Assembly: GCA_026983715.1 (NCBI GenBank) | Contig: JALSTM010000188.1 | Span: forward strand, 1 to 47,222 | Direction of reading: 5' to 3' | DNA: 47,222 nucleotides | Source of the DNA: Desulfobacterales bacterium | GTDB taxonomy: Bacteria; Desulfobacterota; Syntrophobacteria; B119-G9 | Shown: positions 8,446 through 17,049 of the stretch, in pieces | Layout of the letters: each line of letters opens with the position of its first letter | Numbering within the stretch: the stretch's first letter is position 1 | Notes under the pieces: generated by a model | Told to the model about the DNA's origin: nothing | The model's input: the letters and a program-made list of their open reading frames with translations, nothing else | The model's database searches: none | Position numbers and translations under genes: made by a program

Positions 8446-9128
8446 AAAAAACCCTTTGCACCATACTTATACCCTTGATAGCCTTTGTCTTCGGGCAAAT
8501 CGTTGCGGCCGGGGAATGGAAATCTCCAGAAGATTTTAAAAAAGCCCAGGCGGAGGCGGAAGAGGCGCTTCAGCTAACTGGCCCGAACGGTCCAAGAAGT
8601 GTGGAGTTGGAGGCATCCAGCGTCGGCGTGGTCGAGAAGACGGAGCAGGTGACCGGCCTCAGGGAAAATGTGCACCGACAGAGTAACGATGTCGAAACGA
8701 ATATCATTTCGGTGGATCAGGCGATGATCGATCTCGATGCAAAGGTGATCCGGCAGGCCATCGTTATCGACCTGGCCAGCGATGTGCTGTTCGATTTCGA
8801 CAAATTCACCATCAAGCCAGAGGCCGCCGCCACCCTTGCCAAGGTTGCCGTCCTCATCCTGGAGAAGGCCAAAGGCAATGTGCTGATTGAAGGCCACACG
8901 GATGCCAAGGGTAGCGAGGCGTACAACCAGGTTTTGTCCGAGAAAAGGGCCGAAGCCGTAAAGAGGTGGCTGATAAAAGAACACGGCATTAAACCGGATA
9001 TCTTGAAAACCAAAGGCTGGGGAGAACAAAAACCCATCGCGCCAAACACGAAGAGAGACGGGAGTGATAACCCCGAGGGTAGGGCCAAAAACAGGCGAGT
9101 GGTTATAACCATTACAGTGACAAAATAA
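8442..9128 (+). CDS. OmpA-family outer-membrane / peptidoglycan-associated protein
   Basis: A 228-residue exported protein starting at a GTG embedded in the stop of the upstream gene. It has a signal peptide (MKKTLCTILIPLIAFVFG, ending near AAG), a variable linker of about 80 residues, and an OmpA C-terminal domain from about residue 108. Key marks are LFDFDKFTIKPEA, IEGHTDAKGSEAYNQVLSEK RAEAV (the diaminopimelate-binding region) and the closing NRRVVITI. The domain holds the outer membrane to peptidoglycan. There is no Cys lipobox and no obvious beta-barrel, so it is probably a soluble periplasmic or loosely attached protein. Coupling to the exported gene before it suggests a two-protein envelope module. 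Confidence 0.92.
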   Translation: MKKTLCTILIPLIAFVFGQIVAAGEWKSPEDFKKAQAEAEEALQLTGPNGPRSVELEASSVGVVEKTEQVTGLRENVHRQSNDVETNIISVDQAMIDLDAKVIRQAIVIDLASDVLFDFDKFTIKPEAAATLAKVAVLILEKAKGNVLIEGHTDAKGSEAYNQVLSEKRAEAVKRWLIKEHGIKPDILKTKGWGEQKPIAPNTKRDGSDNPEGRAKNRRVVITITVTK

Positions 9129-9139
9129 AGTACATCAAA

Positions 9140-9163
9140 CGGGTGGGCTTGACTGCCAACCCG
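9140..9163 (+). terminator. Hairpin, possible terminator after the OmpA-family gene
   Basis: Arms CGGGTGGGC and GCCAACCCG pair over nine positions with one G-T pair and a six-base loop. It lies a few bases after the stop codon. A T-rich stretch follows only after about eight bases, so intrinsic termination is plausible but not strong. Confidence 0.35.
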
Positions 9164-9367
9164 CTTGCGCCTTTTGACTTCCACACTACCCGCAAGTGAG
9201 CCATGCCGATCTGCCTGCTGGGCAGCCTCTTACATGATATGTTCCATGACAAAAATTTCTATTTTGTCCTGCTACTACATTGCAATCCCCGGTCAAGATT
9301 TCTGTATATTCCACATGCACCAATGCTTTTATTTTTGAGACAGCGGGAGTTTTTTGACAAACTTGGA

Positions 9368-10552
9368 CTAGTAATCAACAACCGATAGCTCGTTTCTTCT
9401 GTTCCACGATTCGATAAGGGTAGCAATGAAAAGTGCAGTTCTTTCCGGGAGCGTATTCTTTATCATGTATTCTTTTTCGGAGTGATCTAGGTCTCCCACG
9501 GGTCCGAGCCCATCAACCACCGGTAATCCCTCAGCGGCCATAAGGTTGGCGTCGGACACCCCGTTTCTGTAATCTTCCTGGATATCTATTCCAAGTTTCT
9601 TTCCTACCTCCTGAATCACCCCGTAAACTTTTTTGTTGCCTTCCGTACGAGGCATGGGTGGCCGTTCAGAGATTATTTCCAGTTTCCCACTAACTCCCCC
9701 CAGGAATGGTTTTTTTACAATGTCTTCTAATCTTGATAGGATTGATTCTCTCTGTTCTTCTCTCATATACCTTATGTCAATAAGCGCTTCCGCATCTCGG
9801 GCTACAACGTTCGGTCGTGTTCCACCCGACACTTTCCCTACATTGACTGATATCCCTTCACTTAACTGATTCAGTTTTTCTATTTTTATTATCTTGTGAG
9901 CCAATTCCAAAATAGCACTCGGTTTCCCAGTTGAAGCAAAGGCTGCGTGCCCAGCCCCACCCTTTACCTGTATCCTTAACCCAATTTTTCCCTTTCTGCC
10001 GGTAACCACGCTGTTGTCGAGCCCACCGCATTCCAGGACAAAGCCAAAAAGGCTTCGACGAGCCAGGTCCCTGATTATTTTTTGAGACCCCGGTGATCCT
10101 ATTTCCTCATCCGAATTAAAGAGGAATTTTACCGGGATTACTTCGGAGAGTTCGAACTCGTGAAGTGCCTTTAGCGCAAACATACCCACGACGAGCCCTC
10201 CCTTCATGTCTATAACTCCAGGCCCATAAACTTTTTCATCGTCTTCCTTGAACCAGTTAAATGAGGTATCTTCTGGGTAGACCGTATCGGTATGCCCTGT
10301 TACAAGGATGGATCTGTCTTTGGAAACACAACCCTCGGTGGAAACCAGTAAGTGATTTCCCAGATTCTGCTCAGGTATCTCGCGAACAGGAAAGGCGAGA
10401 TCCACAAAAAAGTCGGCTATCAGGTGAACAAGCTTGTCTATTCCACTCTTGTTATAGCTTCCGCTCTGGACAAGAACCATGTCTTTTAGCAGAGAAAACA
10501 TTTGTTTCTCGTGCCTGACAACAAACTGTCCTATCTCCTGATAGCTGACCAT
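9368..10552 (-). CDS. M20-family metallopeptidase (glutamate carboxypeptidase / aminoacylase-like)
   Basis: A 394-residue, probably cytoplasmic enzyme of the M20 zinc-peptidase family (CPG2/ArgE/DapE group), which hydrolyses amide bonds next to a carboxylate. The two-metal site is visible: GHTDT at 86-90 (metal His87, catalytic Asp89), VIDMKGG with bridging Asp115, and SDEEIGS with the general-base/metal glutamates near 149-150. The C-terminal metal His is in DLDHSEKE. A dimerisation lid lies between about 180 and 290 (VKGGAGHAAF). It starts three bases after the aminomutase-like gene and is the last gene of a three-gene operon. That context suggests it trims, or reverses, the product of the ligase and aminomutase. 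Substrate unknown. Confidence 0.88.
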   Translation of the reverse strand: MVSYQEIGQFVVRHEKQMFSLLKDMVLVQSGSYNKSGIDKLVHLIADFFVDLAFPVREIPEQNLGNHLLVSTEGCVSKDRSILVTGHTDTVYPEDTSFNWFKEDDEKVYGPGVIDMKGGLVVGMFALKALHEFELSEVIPVKFLFNSDEEIGSPGSQKIIRDLARRSLFGFVLECGGLDNSVVTGRKGKIGLRIQVKGGAGHAAFASTGKPSAILELAHKIIKIEKLNQLSEGISVNVGKVSGGTRPNVVARDAEALIDIRYMREEQRESILSRLEDIVKKPFLGGVSGKLEIISERPPMPRTEGNKKVYGVIQEVGKKLGIDIQEDYRNGVSDANLMAAEGLPVVDGLGPVGDLDHSEKEYMIKNTLPERTALFIATLIESWNRRNELSVVDY

Positions 10553-10555
10553 ATT

Positions 10556-12136
10556 CTATTTCGAGTACCTGGCAAAGGCATACTTTTGATTGGCGTATAC
10601 TTCGGGATCGGCATCTGGGTAAGCGACTTCTTCACCCGACCACGGTTTTCTAAGGATTACATTACCATTTTCCTTCCTTACCACGTTTGTCCTGTGGAGT
10701 GGTATCTTCCCACCGGCAGTTGCGATGTACCTTGGTATCGCGTCTCCACTTATATTCCCGTACATGCTTTCAATTATGTCTTGACCCACATCTATCGGGA
10801 CCCTGAGATGACTGAACTGAGGGTTTCTGAAGCTACAATTAAACACATAATATGGACGAATGTACGCCTCATGAATGGTCTCACAGAGCTTCCACATTTT
10901 TACCCGGGTATCATTGATACCTTTAAGCAAAACAGCTTGGTTCATAACGGCGCTAACACGCTTGGATATTTGCTTGAAGGCTTCCCTTGAGACCGGTGTA
11001 ATCTCCTGTGCCGTGTTAACCTGGGTAACTACCCTGAGAGGCTTGATATCATTGCTTTCTTCCAGAATATCGAGGAGTTCATCATCAACCCTCATGGGAG
11101 AAGTAACCGGAATACGGGTACCGAGCCTTTTCATTCTAACATGATCAATTTTGTCTAGTTCCCCCAGGAGCCAGCGAATCATGTCATTAGGCAGAATAAA
11201 AGAATCTCCTCCAGTGATAAGTACATCACGGATAAGTGTGTCTTCTCTTATGTAATCCAGGGCTTCCTTGTAGGCGTCTCTTGAATAGATTCTGTCTTTT
11301 TTACCTATGTGAGCAATTCTAAGGCAGTGAGTACAGTACATTGCGCACATGTTAGTCGCCTTAATGGTGAGGACCCTCGGATAAAATTGGTCAATAAGCC
11401 TTGCAGGAGAGTGGTCTGCGGCAACGGGAGGTATTTCAATACCCGCATTATCGATCATCTCTCGTGTAGGAACAGATTGAACAAGAATGGGATCATTTAT
11501 CTTCCCGGGCATAATAAGGCTAGCGTAATATGGGGTTAGTCTCATGCGGTAATGCCTGGTTACTTCTCTGATATCTTTGTACGCTTCATCGGGAAGTTCT
11601 ACAGCTTTCATGAGTTCGTCGAGCGAGTTTATGGCAAACTTTAATTGTCCGGAGAAGGAATTCCAATCATCTTCACTCATCCCAAAAGCCTTTTTGATAC
11701 GTCTGGCGTTTTCCTTTATTTTTTCCCATAACTCTATTCCACTGGGAGCCTCCACGTCTTTTTTCTCAACGTATTTCTTAACCCTCTCGTTTGCTTCCTC
11801 CACGATAGGCAGCGCCCGGCAAAGCCGTCCTCCAACCGTTACGTGGTGTTCGTCTATCCTTCTGTGCTTATCTGCAAGTTTAACCAGATCTTCAACGTCA
11901 AACCCAAGCTCTGCCGGCGTAATTCCATGGTCATCATGCATTGATTTCAGTTCTGAAAAAAATTCTATTATAGGTTTCGTGAGAGCCGCCTCGTTTGCCT
12001 TCTTAAAAAGGTCTTTAATTTTCCGTTCTTCATCTTCGCCCATTTTCTTCTTTTGGGCAGTCTTTTCAAACAGTAAATCTAGTAATTCCCTGGTAAATTG
12101 ATCAAGGTTCACTTTTGGGGATTTAGTTCCTTTCAT
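10556..12136 (-). CDS. KamA-family radical SAM aminomutase, divergent substrate pocket
   Basis: A 526-residue relative of lysine 2,3-aminomutase, which moves an alpha-amino group to the beta carbon using PLP and a SAM radical. The [4Fe-4S]/SAM motif is CAMYCTHC (Cys264, 268, 271), followed by ITGGDSF at 307-313. The probable PLP lysine is Lys477 in ATAGGKIPL, at the place of PGGGGK in classical enzymes. In Clostridium subterminale lysine aminomutase two aspartates (293 and 330) hold the side-chain amino group. By hand alignment these correspond to Ser435 in NCSFRN and a non-acidic residue just before AGGK. The protein is therefore unlikely to use lysine. It also has a helical N-terminal extension of nearly 200 residues. 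It overlaps the ATP-grasp gene by 14 bases and is followed after three bases by the M20 gene. Confidence 0.87.
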   Translation of the reverse strand: MKGTKSPKVNLDQFTRELLDLLFEKTAQKKKMGEDEERKIKDLFKKANEAALTKPIIEFFSELKSMHDDHGITPAELGFDVEDLVKLADKHRRIDEHHVTVGGRLCRALPIVEEANERVKKYVEKKDVEAPSGIELWEKIKENARRIKKAFGMSEDDWNSFSGQLKFAINSLDELMKAVELPDEAYKDIREVTRHYRMRLTPYYASLIMPGKINDPILVQSVPTREMIDNAGIEIPPVAADHSPARLIDQFYPRVLTIKATNMCAMYCTHCLRIAHIGKKDRIYSRDAYKEALDYIREDTLIRDVLITGGDSFILPNDMIRWLLGELDKIDHVRMKRLGTRIPVTSPMRVDDELLDILEESNDIKPLRVVTQVNTAQEITPVSREAFKQISKRVSAVMNQAVLLKGINDTRVKMWKLCETIHEAYIRPYYVFNCSFRNPQFSHLRVPIDVGQDIIESMYGNISGDAIPRYIATAGGKIPLHRTNVVRKENGNVILRKPWSGEEVAYPDADPEVYANQKYAFARYSK

Positions 12137-13523
12137 TTTGAATTACTCCTTCGACTGTACCTTTTAAAATGGATTTACCCTCCTCAAGGCTTGCCATCAT
12201 GCTTTTTCTATCTTTTCCGACAGAGATGACACGTCCAACAAATGATCCCTTTTTAACAATAACATCTTTCCCAACGTGCTCAACAACAATATGTTGAGAT
12301 TTTTTTTCGGGATCTTTAAGCAACCTTCTGAACATGTCTCTTTCACTTTGAGGTCTCACCAGCCGTCTAGCAGTTCTTACATCTTCTTCTGCCTTGAAAT
12401 TATACGTTCCCCAGTGTATCTCCACGGGGTTTTCCTCCAGCTCCCGGCAGCCTTCGGGATAACAGCTCTTGGTAACTGCAGAGAATTCAATTTCGAGCAA
12501 ATTGGGGCATCCCAGGGGCAGGCAACTTTCCAGGGTACAACACATTTCCATGGTGGTCCCCTGTTTGCGTGCATTCACTTCTACAAAAAAGGCCTTACCC
12601 GCATCGTCAATTATATAATCACAGCCAAAAATGCCACGGTATCCTGTTCTGGCCATTTCCTTCCCTACCCTTCTTGTAATTTCTTTCAATTCCTCCTGGA
12701 GGTCAGTAGGAAGAACAGACGGATACGTCGAACCTCTAAACTTGTTTACCTGTTCCATGCACTGATCCGCTACACACCCGATAAAGACGTCTCTTTCATT
12801 GGCCACAACCCCCAGCACAGTGGGATCGTGTTTGTGCGGGACAAACCTAGTGACAAGGTAAGGAGGTTTCCACGTCCCTAGCTTTTCAAGCATTTCTTCT
12901 TCCGATTTTGCAGTGAGGCTGAATGCGCCTGCGGCACTGTATTCGAGGCTTACAAAAACCCCCTCTTTCCATTCGTACCAGAGCTTTTTCGTAACTTCCA
13001 GAAGCTTCTCCTTTGTCTCACAGATGTAAAACGGGGGCAATGGTATAAGCCCTTGTAGTTTTTTGTACATGTAAAGTTTGCTATTCCACCGATCCGATAA
13101 CCCCGGTTCCGGACCGATTAACTTCACCCCTGGTGTTTGTAAAATGGACATTTCAGGAAAGGTCTGAAACATGTGGATGTAGACTTCTTCCTGACAAGTG
13201 AGCAATTCGTGAATAGTGCTTCGAACAGCGTCATCTGAGGAGACAATTTCGGCGAATTTCCTTCCGGGGATTCTCACGTGAACCGTTTTCCCAAGTTTCC
13301 GGGTCAAGGTAGTAGCAGGTGGGTTTATAACCATTAGGTTGTCCAGGTAATATTCTTCCCAAACGTCTGGAACTACGGCGATATACCGAACCGGACGATC
13401 TTTTATTTTTTCCAAAGCTTCCCTGAGATATTCGTTGAGACAGTACCCCTTGATCTCACCAATATATAGAAAATAATAAATCTCTTTTTCGATCTTTACG
13501 TTGTTGAAAAATACATCATTCAT
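12123..13523 (-). CDS. ATP-grasp ligase-like protein, first gene of the aminomutase operon
   Basis: A 466-residue protein with an ATP-grasp fold over about residues 145-345. The diagnostic end of the domain is FGCDYIIDDAGKAFFVEVNA, with metal-binding Glu315 and Asn317. ATP-grasp enzymes activate a carboxylate as acyl-phosphate and join it to an amine or thiol. The N-terminal 140 residues look like a pre-ATP-grasp domain, and the C-terminal 100 residues are a separate small domain (VVEHVGKDVIVKKGSFVGRV). Several cysteines cluster after the active site (CCTLESCLPLGC). It overlaps the KamA-like gene by 14 bases, so the stoichiometry is probably coupled. A plausible role is joining a beta-amino acid made by its neighbour; that is inference. 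No strong ribosome site precedes the ATG at 13523. Confidence 0.82.
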   Translation of the reverse strand: MNDVFFNNVKIEKEIYYFLYIGEIKGYCLNEYLREALEKIKDRPVRYIAVVPDVWEEYYLDNLMVINPPATTLTRKLGKTVHVRIPGRKFAEIVSSDDAVRSTIHELLTCQEEVYIHMFQTFPEMSILQTPGVKLIGPEPGLSDRWNSKLYMYKKLQGLIPLPPFYICETKEKLLEVTKKLWYEWKEGVFVSLEYSAAGAFSLTAKSEEEMLEKLGTWKPPYLVTRFVPHKHDPTVLGVVANERDVFIGCVADQCMEQVNKFRGSTYPSVLPTDLQEELKEITRRVGKEMARTGYRGIFGCDYIIDDAGKAFFVEVNARKQGTTMEMCCTLESCLPLGCPNLLEIEFSAVTKSCYPEGCRELEENPVEIHWGTYNFKAEEDVRTARRLVRPQSERDMFRRLLKDPEKKSQHIVVEHVGKDVIVKKGSFVGRVISVGKDRKSMMASLEEGKSILKGTVEGVIQNERN

Positions 13524-13584
13524 ATGTGTCTCAACCCCAAGTCAAGTGAAAGAGAAAAAGTTATAGATTTTAAAAAGGATCAGC

Positions 13585-13614
13585 TAAATAGTATAAAGAA
13601 TTGGCCATTGTCAA
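13585..13614 (-). promoter_or_regulatory. Candidate sigma-70 promoter for the ATP-grasp/KamA/M20 operon
   Basis: On the minus strand a perfect TTGACA (13609-13614) is followed after 18 bases by TATTTA (13585-13590), about 60 bases before the ATP-grasp start. The -10 box is only partly consensus; a TACTAT at 15-base spacing is an alternative. Confidence 0.45.
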
Positions 13615-13762
13615 ACATAATAATCATGATAAAAGAAAAAGAGTCAAAGTAGCCAAGATTGAGGTTTACAAATACTTTTCTACACAAAATTGTTCGAAAA
13701 ATCGCTTTTCCTTGATCACTAAAATTCCTTGATTATACTAGGATATCCACGTGTTTTTTGCC

Positions 13763-13791
13763 TTGACAATGAATTAGATCTCATTTAATGT
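13763..13791 (+). promoter_or_regulatory. Candidate sigma-70 promoter upstream of fhs
   Basis: A perfect TTGACA (13763-13768) with a weak TAATGT -10 box after 17 bases points towards fhs. If used, it would give an untranslated leader of more than 300 bases. Confidence 0.35.
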
Positions 13792-14116
13792 AAGTGCCAC
13801 TATGTGAAATATTTTTTTTACTTAACTAAAGGCCGGACAACATGTGGCAGTGAATATCTGGATCCAATCTCATATGCAAACCGATTCTTTGTTTGGCTTG
13901 GATTTTACATAAGCTGGTGTGTATTGACCCTCGTACAGGTGAACCGATTCTCAACTGAAAACGGTTCTCGCTACGCTTTTTGCAAATAACCCCCTTGAGC
14001 TTTGTGCGGGTTTAAAAAGAGAAAAGGGAGGAGGTGGAAAGCTTCGCCGTTTAGCGATTGTTAGGTTCTTACTGGATTGTTAATGTTTACAAAACTAATT
14101 AGTGGAGGAGAAAAGT
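13792..14116 (+). other. Long non-coding leader before fhs
   Basis: No convincing gene lies here; a 61-codon open frame from a GTG at 13804 lacks a ribosome site. The stretch contains AACCGATTCT twice (near 13878 and 13943). The second copy is followed by its near-complement CGGTTC, which could form a hairpin. Further on there is a weak stem AACCC/GGGTT. A purine-rich GGGAGGAGG at about 14027 is too far from fhs to be its ribosome site. It does not match any riboswitch that I recognise. Confidence 0.4.
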
Positions 14117-15883
14117 ATGGCTAAGTATGATCCGACAAAAATGGCAGATTGGCAGATTGCTGATGAAGCAGAAAAGAACATGCCCACTCCCTGGGAATGG
14201 CAGGAGAGACTCGGACTGGAAAAAGATGAAATCATTCCTATGGGTAGACTGTGCAAACTCGACTTCATGAAGATTATTGACCGCCTGAAAGATAAACCGG
14301 ATGGCAAGTATATCGAAGTTACAGCGATCACACCCACACCACTGGGAGAAGGTAAGACCACAACATCAATGGGACTGATTGAAGGTTTAGGCAAGCGTGG
14401 CAAAAACGTAGGTGGCTGTGTCCGTCAGCCATCCGGCGGTCCTACAATGAATATTAAGGGTACCGCTGCCGGTGGAGGCATCTCCCTTCTAATACCGATG
14501 ACAGAATTTTCCATGGGTCTTACAGGAGACATCAACGACATTATGAACGCTCACAATCTTGCTATGGTGGCTCTAACCGCCAGGATGCAACATGAGCGGA
14601 ACTACGATGACGAACAGTTGGAAAGATTAACCAAGATGCGCCGTCTGAACATCGATCCTACCCGCGTTGAAATGGGTTGGATTATAGATTTTTGTGCACA
14701 AGCCTTAAGAAACATAGTAATTGGTTTGGGCGGTCGTTACGATGGCTTTACAATGCAGTCCAAGTTTGGTATTGCCGTATCATCTGAGTTGATGGCAATT
14801 CTGTCAATAGTTAGAGATCTTCCCGATTTGAAGGAAAGGCTTAATAATATTACGGTTGCTTTTGACAAGAAGGGAAATCCCGTTACAACAAGGGACCTCG
14901 AAGTCGGAAATGCAATGACAGCATGGATGAGAAACACCATCAACCCGACCCTGTGTTGCACGGTAGAATACCAGCCTTGCATGGTTCACGCCGGTCCGTT
15001 CGCAAACATTGCTGTTGGCCAGTCTTCAATTATCGGCGATCGAATTGGTCTCAAATTGTTTGACTATCACGTAACGGAAAGCGGCTTCGGTGCTGATATA
15101 GGTTTTGAGAAATTCTGGAACGTAAAATGCCGCTTTAGTGGTCTTAAACCCCATGTTTCGGTATTGACTACCACGATTAGGGCGCTTAAGATGCACGGCG
15201 GAGGACCAAAAGTTGTTGCAGGCTTGCCGCTGCCGGATGAATACAGCAAGGAAAATCTGGAGCTCTTAGAAAAAGGGCTAGCAAATATGATCCACCACAT
15301 AAATATAATCAGGAAGGCTGGAATCAATCCGGTTGTTTGCGTGAACAGATTCCATACAGATACCGACGCAGAAGTAGCGCTTGTGAAGAAAGCAGCAGAA
15401 GAAGCTGGCGCAAGAGCCGCAGAATCGAATCATTGGCGATATGGTGGAGAAGGCGCTCTTGAGCTGGCAGACGCCGTCATGGATGCCTGCGAAGAAGAAA
15501 ATGAGTTCAAGTTTCTCTACCCATTAGAAATGAAATTAAGAGACAGGGTTGAAAAAATTGCCAAAGAGGTTTATGGTGCAGATGGAGTAACCTGGACACC
15601 TGAGGCGGAAGCCAAAGCTAAGATGCTGGAATCTGATCCTAAATATGATGACTTCGCTACAATGATGGTAAAAACTCACCTGAGTTTAACTCACGACCCA
15701 GCACTCAAAGGTGTACCGAAAGGCTGGACGCTGCCCATTAGAGACATTTTGATCTTCTCCGGTGCCAAGTTCTTGTGCCCATGCGCTGGTACCATCAGCT
15801 TGATGCCAGGTACGTGCTCCAACCCGGCTTTCCGTCGCGTAGATGTTGACGTAAAAACCGGTAAGGTTATAGGATTGTTCTAA
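14117..15883 (+). CDS. fhs: Formate-tetrahydrofolate ligase
   Basis: ATP-dependent formation of 10-formyl-tetrahydrofolate from formate and THF, the entry step of the methyl branch of the Wood-Ljungdahl pathway; in acetate oxidisers it runs backwards to release formate and ATP. The start is the ATG at 14117, with GGAGGAG seven bases upstream; a GTG at 14102 precedes that site. The 588-residue protein has the P-loop in [11 protein letters not shown], the family signatures [20 protein letters not shown] and HAGPFANIA, and a complete C-terminus ending in [19 protein letters not shown]. It is slightly longer than the roughly 560-residue clostridial enzymes. It heads a run of C1 genes on the same strand, though hairpins separate it from folD. 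Confidence 0.97.
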   Translation: MAKYDPTKMADWQIADEAEKNMPTPWEWQERLGLEKDEIIPMGRLCKLDFMKIIDRLKDKPDGKYIEVTAITPTPLGEGKTTTSMGLIEGLGKRGKNVGGCVRQPSGGPTMNIKGTAAGGGISLLIPMTEFSMGLTGDINDIMNAHNLAMVALTARMQHERNYDDEQLERLTKMRRLNIDPTRVEMGWIIDFCAQALRNIVIGLGGRYDGFTMQSKFGIAVSSELMAILSIVRDLPDLKERLNNITVAFDKKGNPVTTRDLEVGNAMTAWMRNTINPTLCCTVEYQPCMVHAGPFANIAVGQSSIIGDRIGLKLFDYHVTESGFGADIGFEKFWNVKCRFSGLKPHVSVLTTTIRALKMHGGGPKVVAGLPLPDEYSKENLELLEKGLANMIHHINIIRKAGINPVVCVNRFHTDTDAEVALVKKAAEEAGARAAESNHWRYGGEGALELADAVMDACEEENEFKFLYPLEMKLRDRVEKIAKEVYGADGVTWTPEAEAKAKMLESDPKYDDFATMMVKTHLSLTHDPALKGVPKGWTLPIRDILIFSGAKFLCPCAGTISLMPGTCSNPAFRRVDVDVKTGKVIGLF

Positions 15884-15978
15884 ACGAAAAATTCGCACGT
15901 AGATATAAGCATTTAAATAATAAAACCTGCTAAGGCGGGACAGCCCGGTCCCGCCTATAGGACAAGGGTTTTACCTAT

Positions 15979-16009
15979 AGGCAGGGCTGAGGCTCTGCCT
16001 TACTTTTTT
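15979..16009 (+). terminator. Rho-independent terminator between fhs and folD
   Basis: The stem AGGCAGGGC/GCTCTGCCT (15979-15987 with 15992-16000, one G-T pair, four-base loop) is followed by TACTTTTTT. A second nine-base-pair hairpin without a T run lies just upstream (15933-15941 with 15948-15956, core GGCGGGAC). Together they should reduce read-through from fhs into folD. Confidence 0.8.
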
Positions 16010-16023
16010 GAAAGGAGGACAAA

Positions 16024-16914
16024 ATGGCTGCCAAGTTAATTAAAGGAGCCGAAGTGGCCAAGGAGATTCGTGCGGAACTCAAAGAAGAAGTGGCCAGGCT
16101 CAAAGAAAAATACGACGTTGTACCGGGTCTGGTAACTATACTTGTGGGTGAAAATCCCGCATCACAGAGCTACGTTAGAGCTAAACAAAAAACTGCCCAC
16201 GAACTGGGATTCTATTCTGTACAGGACAACCAACCTGAAGACATTTCCGAGGAAACCTTACTCGGTCTTATTGATAAGTACAACAAGGATCCGAAGATAC
16301 ACGGAATCCTTGTTCAGTTACCACTCCCCAAGCACATAGACGAAACCAAGATTCTCTATGCGATCGATCCTGACAAAGACGTTGATGGCTTTCATCCAGT
16401 AAACGTTGGGAAACTGATGATCGGTGAAGCCAATTACCTACCGTGTACTCCTTTTGGCATTCAGGAACTGCTTATTCGCTCCGGTACTCAGGTAGAAGGA
16501 GCCGAGGCAGTTGTGGTGGGAAGATCTAACATTGTTGGGAAACCCATTGCAATGATGCTCGTTCAAAAGGGTCCGGGCGCCAATGCAACGGTAACCATAT
16601 GTCACACGAGGACCAAGGATATTGCATTTCATACCAAGAGAGCAGATATTCTGATTGTTGCTGCAGGTGTGCCGGAGTATATTAAGGGAGATATGATTAA
16701 ACCTGGAGCCGTTGTTATAGATGTGGGAGTAAACGAAGTTGGAAGAACTCCCGAAGGAAAAAGAATACTAAAGGGCGACGTGGCTTTTGACGAGGCCAAG
16801 GAAGTAGCAAGCGCCATCACACCGGTACCAGGGGGTGTGGGGCCTATGACTATCACGATGCTCATGAAAAATACGGTTAAGGCTTGCAAAGTTCTCAACA
16901 ATATTACAGACTAG
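16024..16914 (+). CDS. folD: Methylene-THF dehydrogenase / methenyl-THF cyclohydrolase
   Basis: A bifunctional enzyme that interconverts 10-formyl-, methenyl- and methylene-tetrahydrofolate, the step between Fhs and methylene-THF reductase. At 296 residues it has full family length. Visible signatures are SYVRAKQK with the catalytic lysine region (about 49-56), GILVQLPLP, DPDKDVDGFHP, the Rossmann motif VVVGRSNIVGKP and the closing PVPGGVGPMT. The ATG at 16024 follows a perfect AAAGGAGG site. NAD versus NADP preference cannot be read reliably. It lies between fhs and the HdrA/MetVF genes, each boundary marked by a hairpin, so the three parts may be transcribed at different levels. Confidence 0.97.
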   Translation: MAAKLIKGAEVAKEIRAELKEEVARLKEKYDVVPGLVTILVGENPASQSYVRAKQKTAHELGFYSVQDNQPEDISEETLLGLIDKYNKDPKIHGILVQLPLPKHIDETKILYAIDPDKDVDGFHPVNVGKLMIGEANYLPCTPFGIQELLIRSGTQVEGAEAVVVGRSNIVGKPIAMMLVQKGPGANATVTICHTRTKDIAFHTKRADILIVAAGVPEYIKGDMIKPGAVVIDVGVNEVGRTPEGKRILKGDVAFDEAKEVASAITPVPGGVGPMTITMLMKNTVKACKVLNNITD

Positions 16915-16922
16915 TAGTTCTC

Positions 16923-16945
16923 GGGGATACCTTACCGGTATCCCC
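16923..16945 (+). other. Strong hairpin after folD
   Basis: A perfect nine-base-pair stem GGGGATACC/GGTATCCCC with a five-base loop starts nine bases after the folD stop. It has no T run, so it may stabilise the folD message or pause transcription more than end it. Confidence 0.6.
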
Positions 16946-17049
16946 AAAACCAGAACCCTGGGAAAGACAGTGCCACGCTGTCCATTTTAGAATCTAAAGA
17001 AGGTCTTATCAGTACGCAGTGAATAAACCTCACATAATGGGGAAGAAAA

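Noticed and set aside
9203-9388. 61-codon plus-strand frame after the OmpA-family gene
   Set aside because: No ribosome site, and its end runs into the convergent peptidase gene.
13804-13989. 61-codon frame in the fhs leader
   Set aside because: GTG start without a ribosome site, and composition does not look coding.
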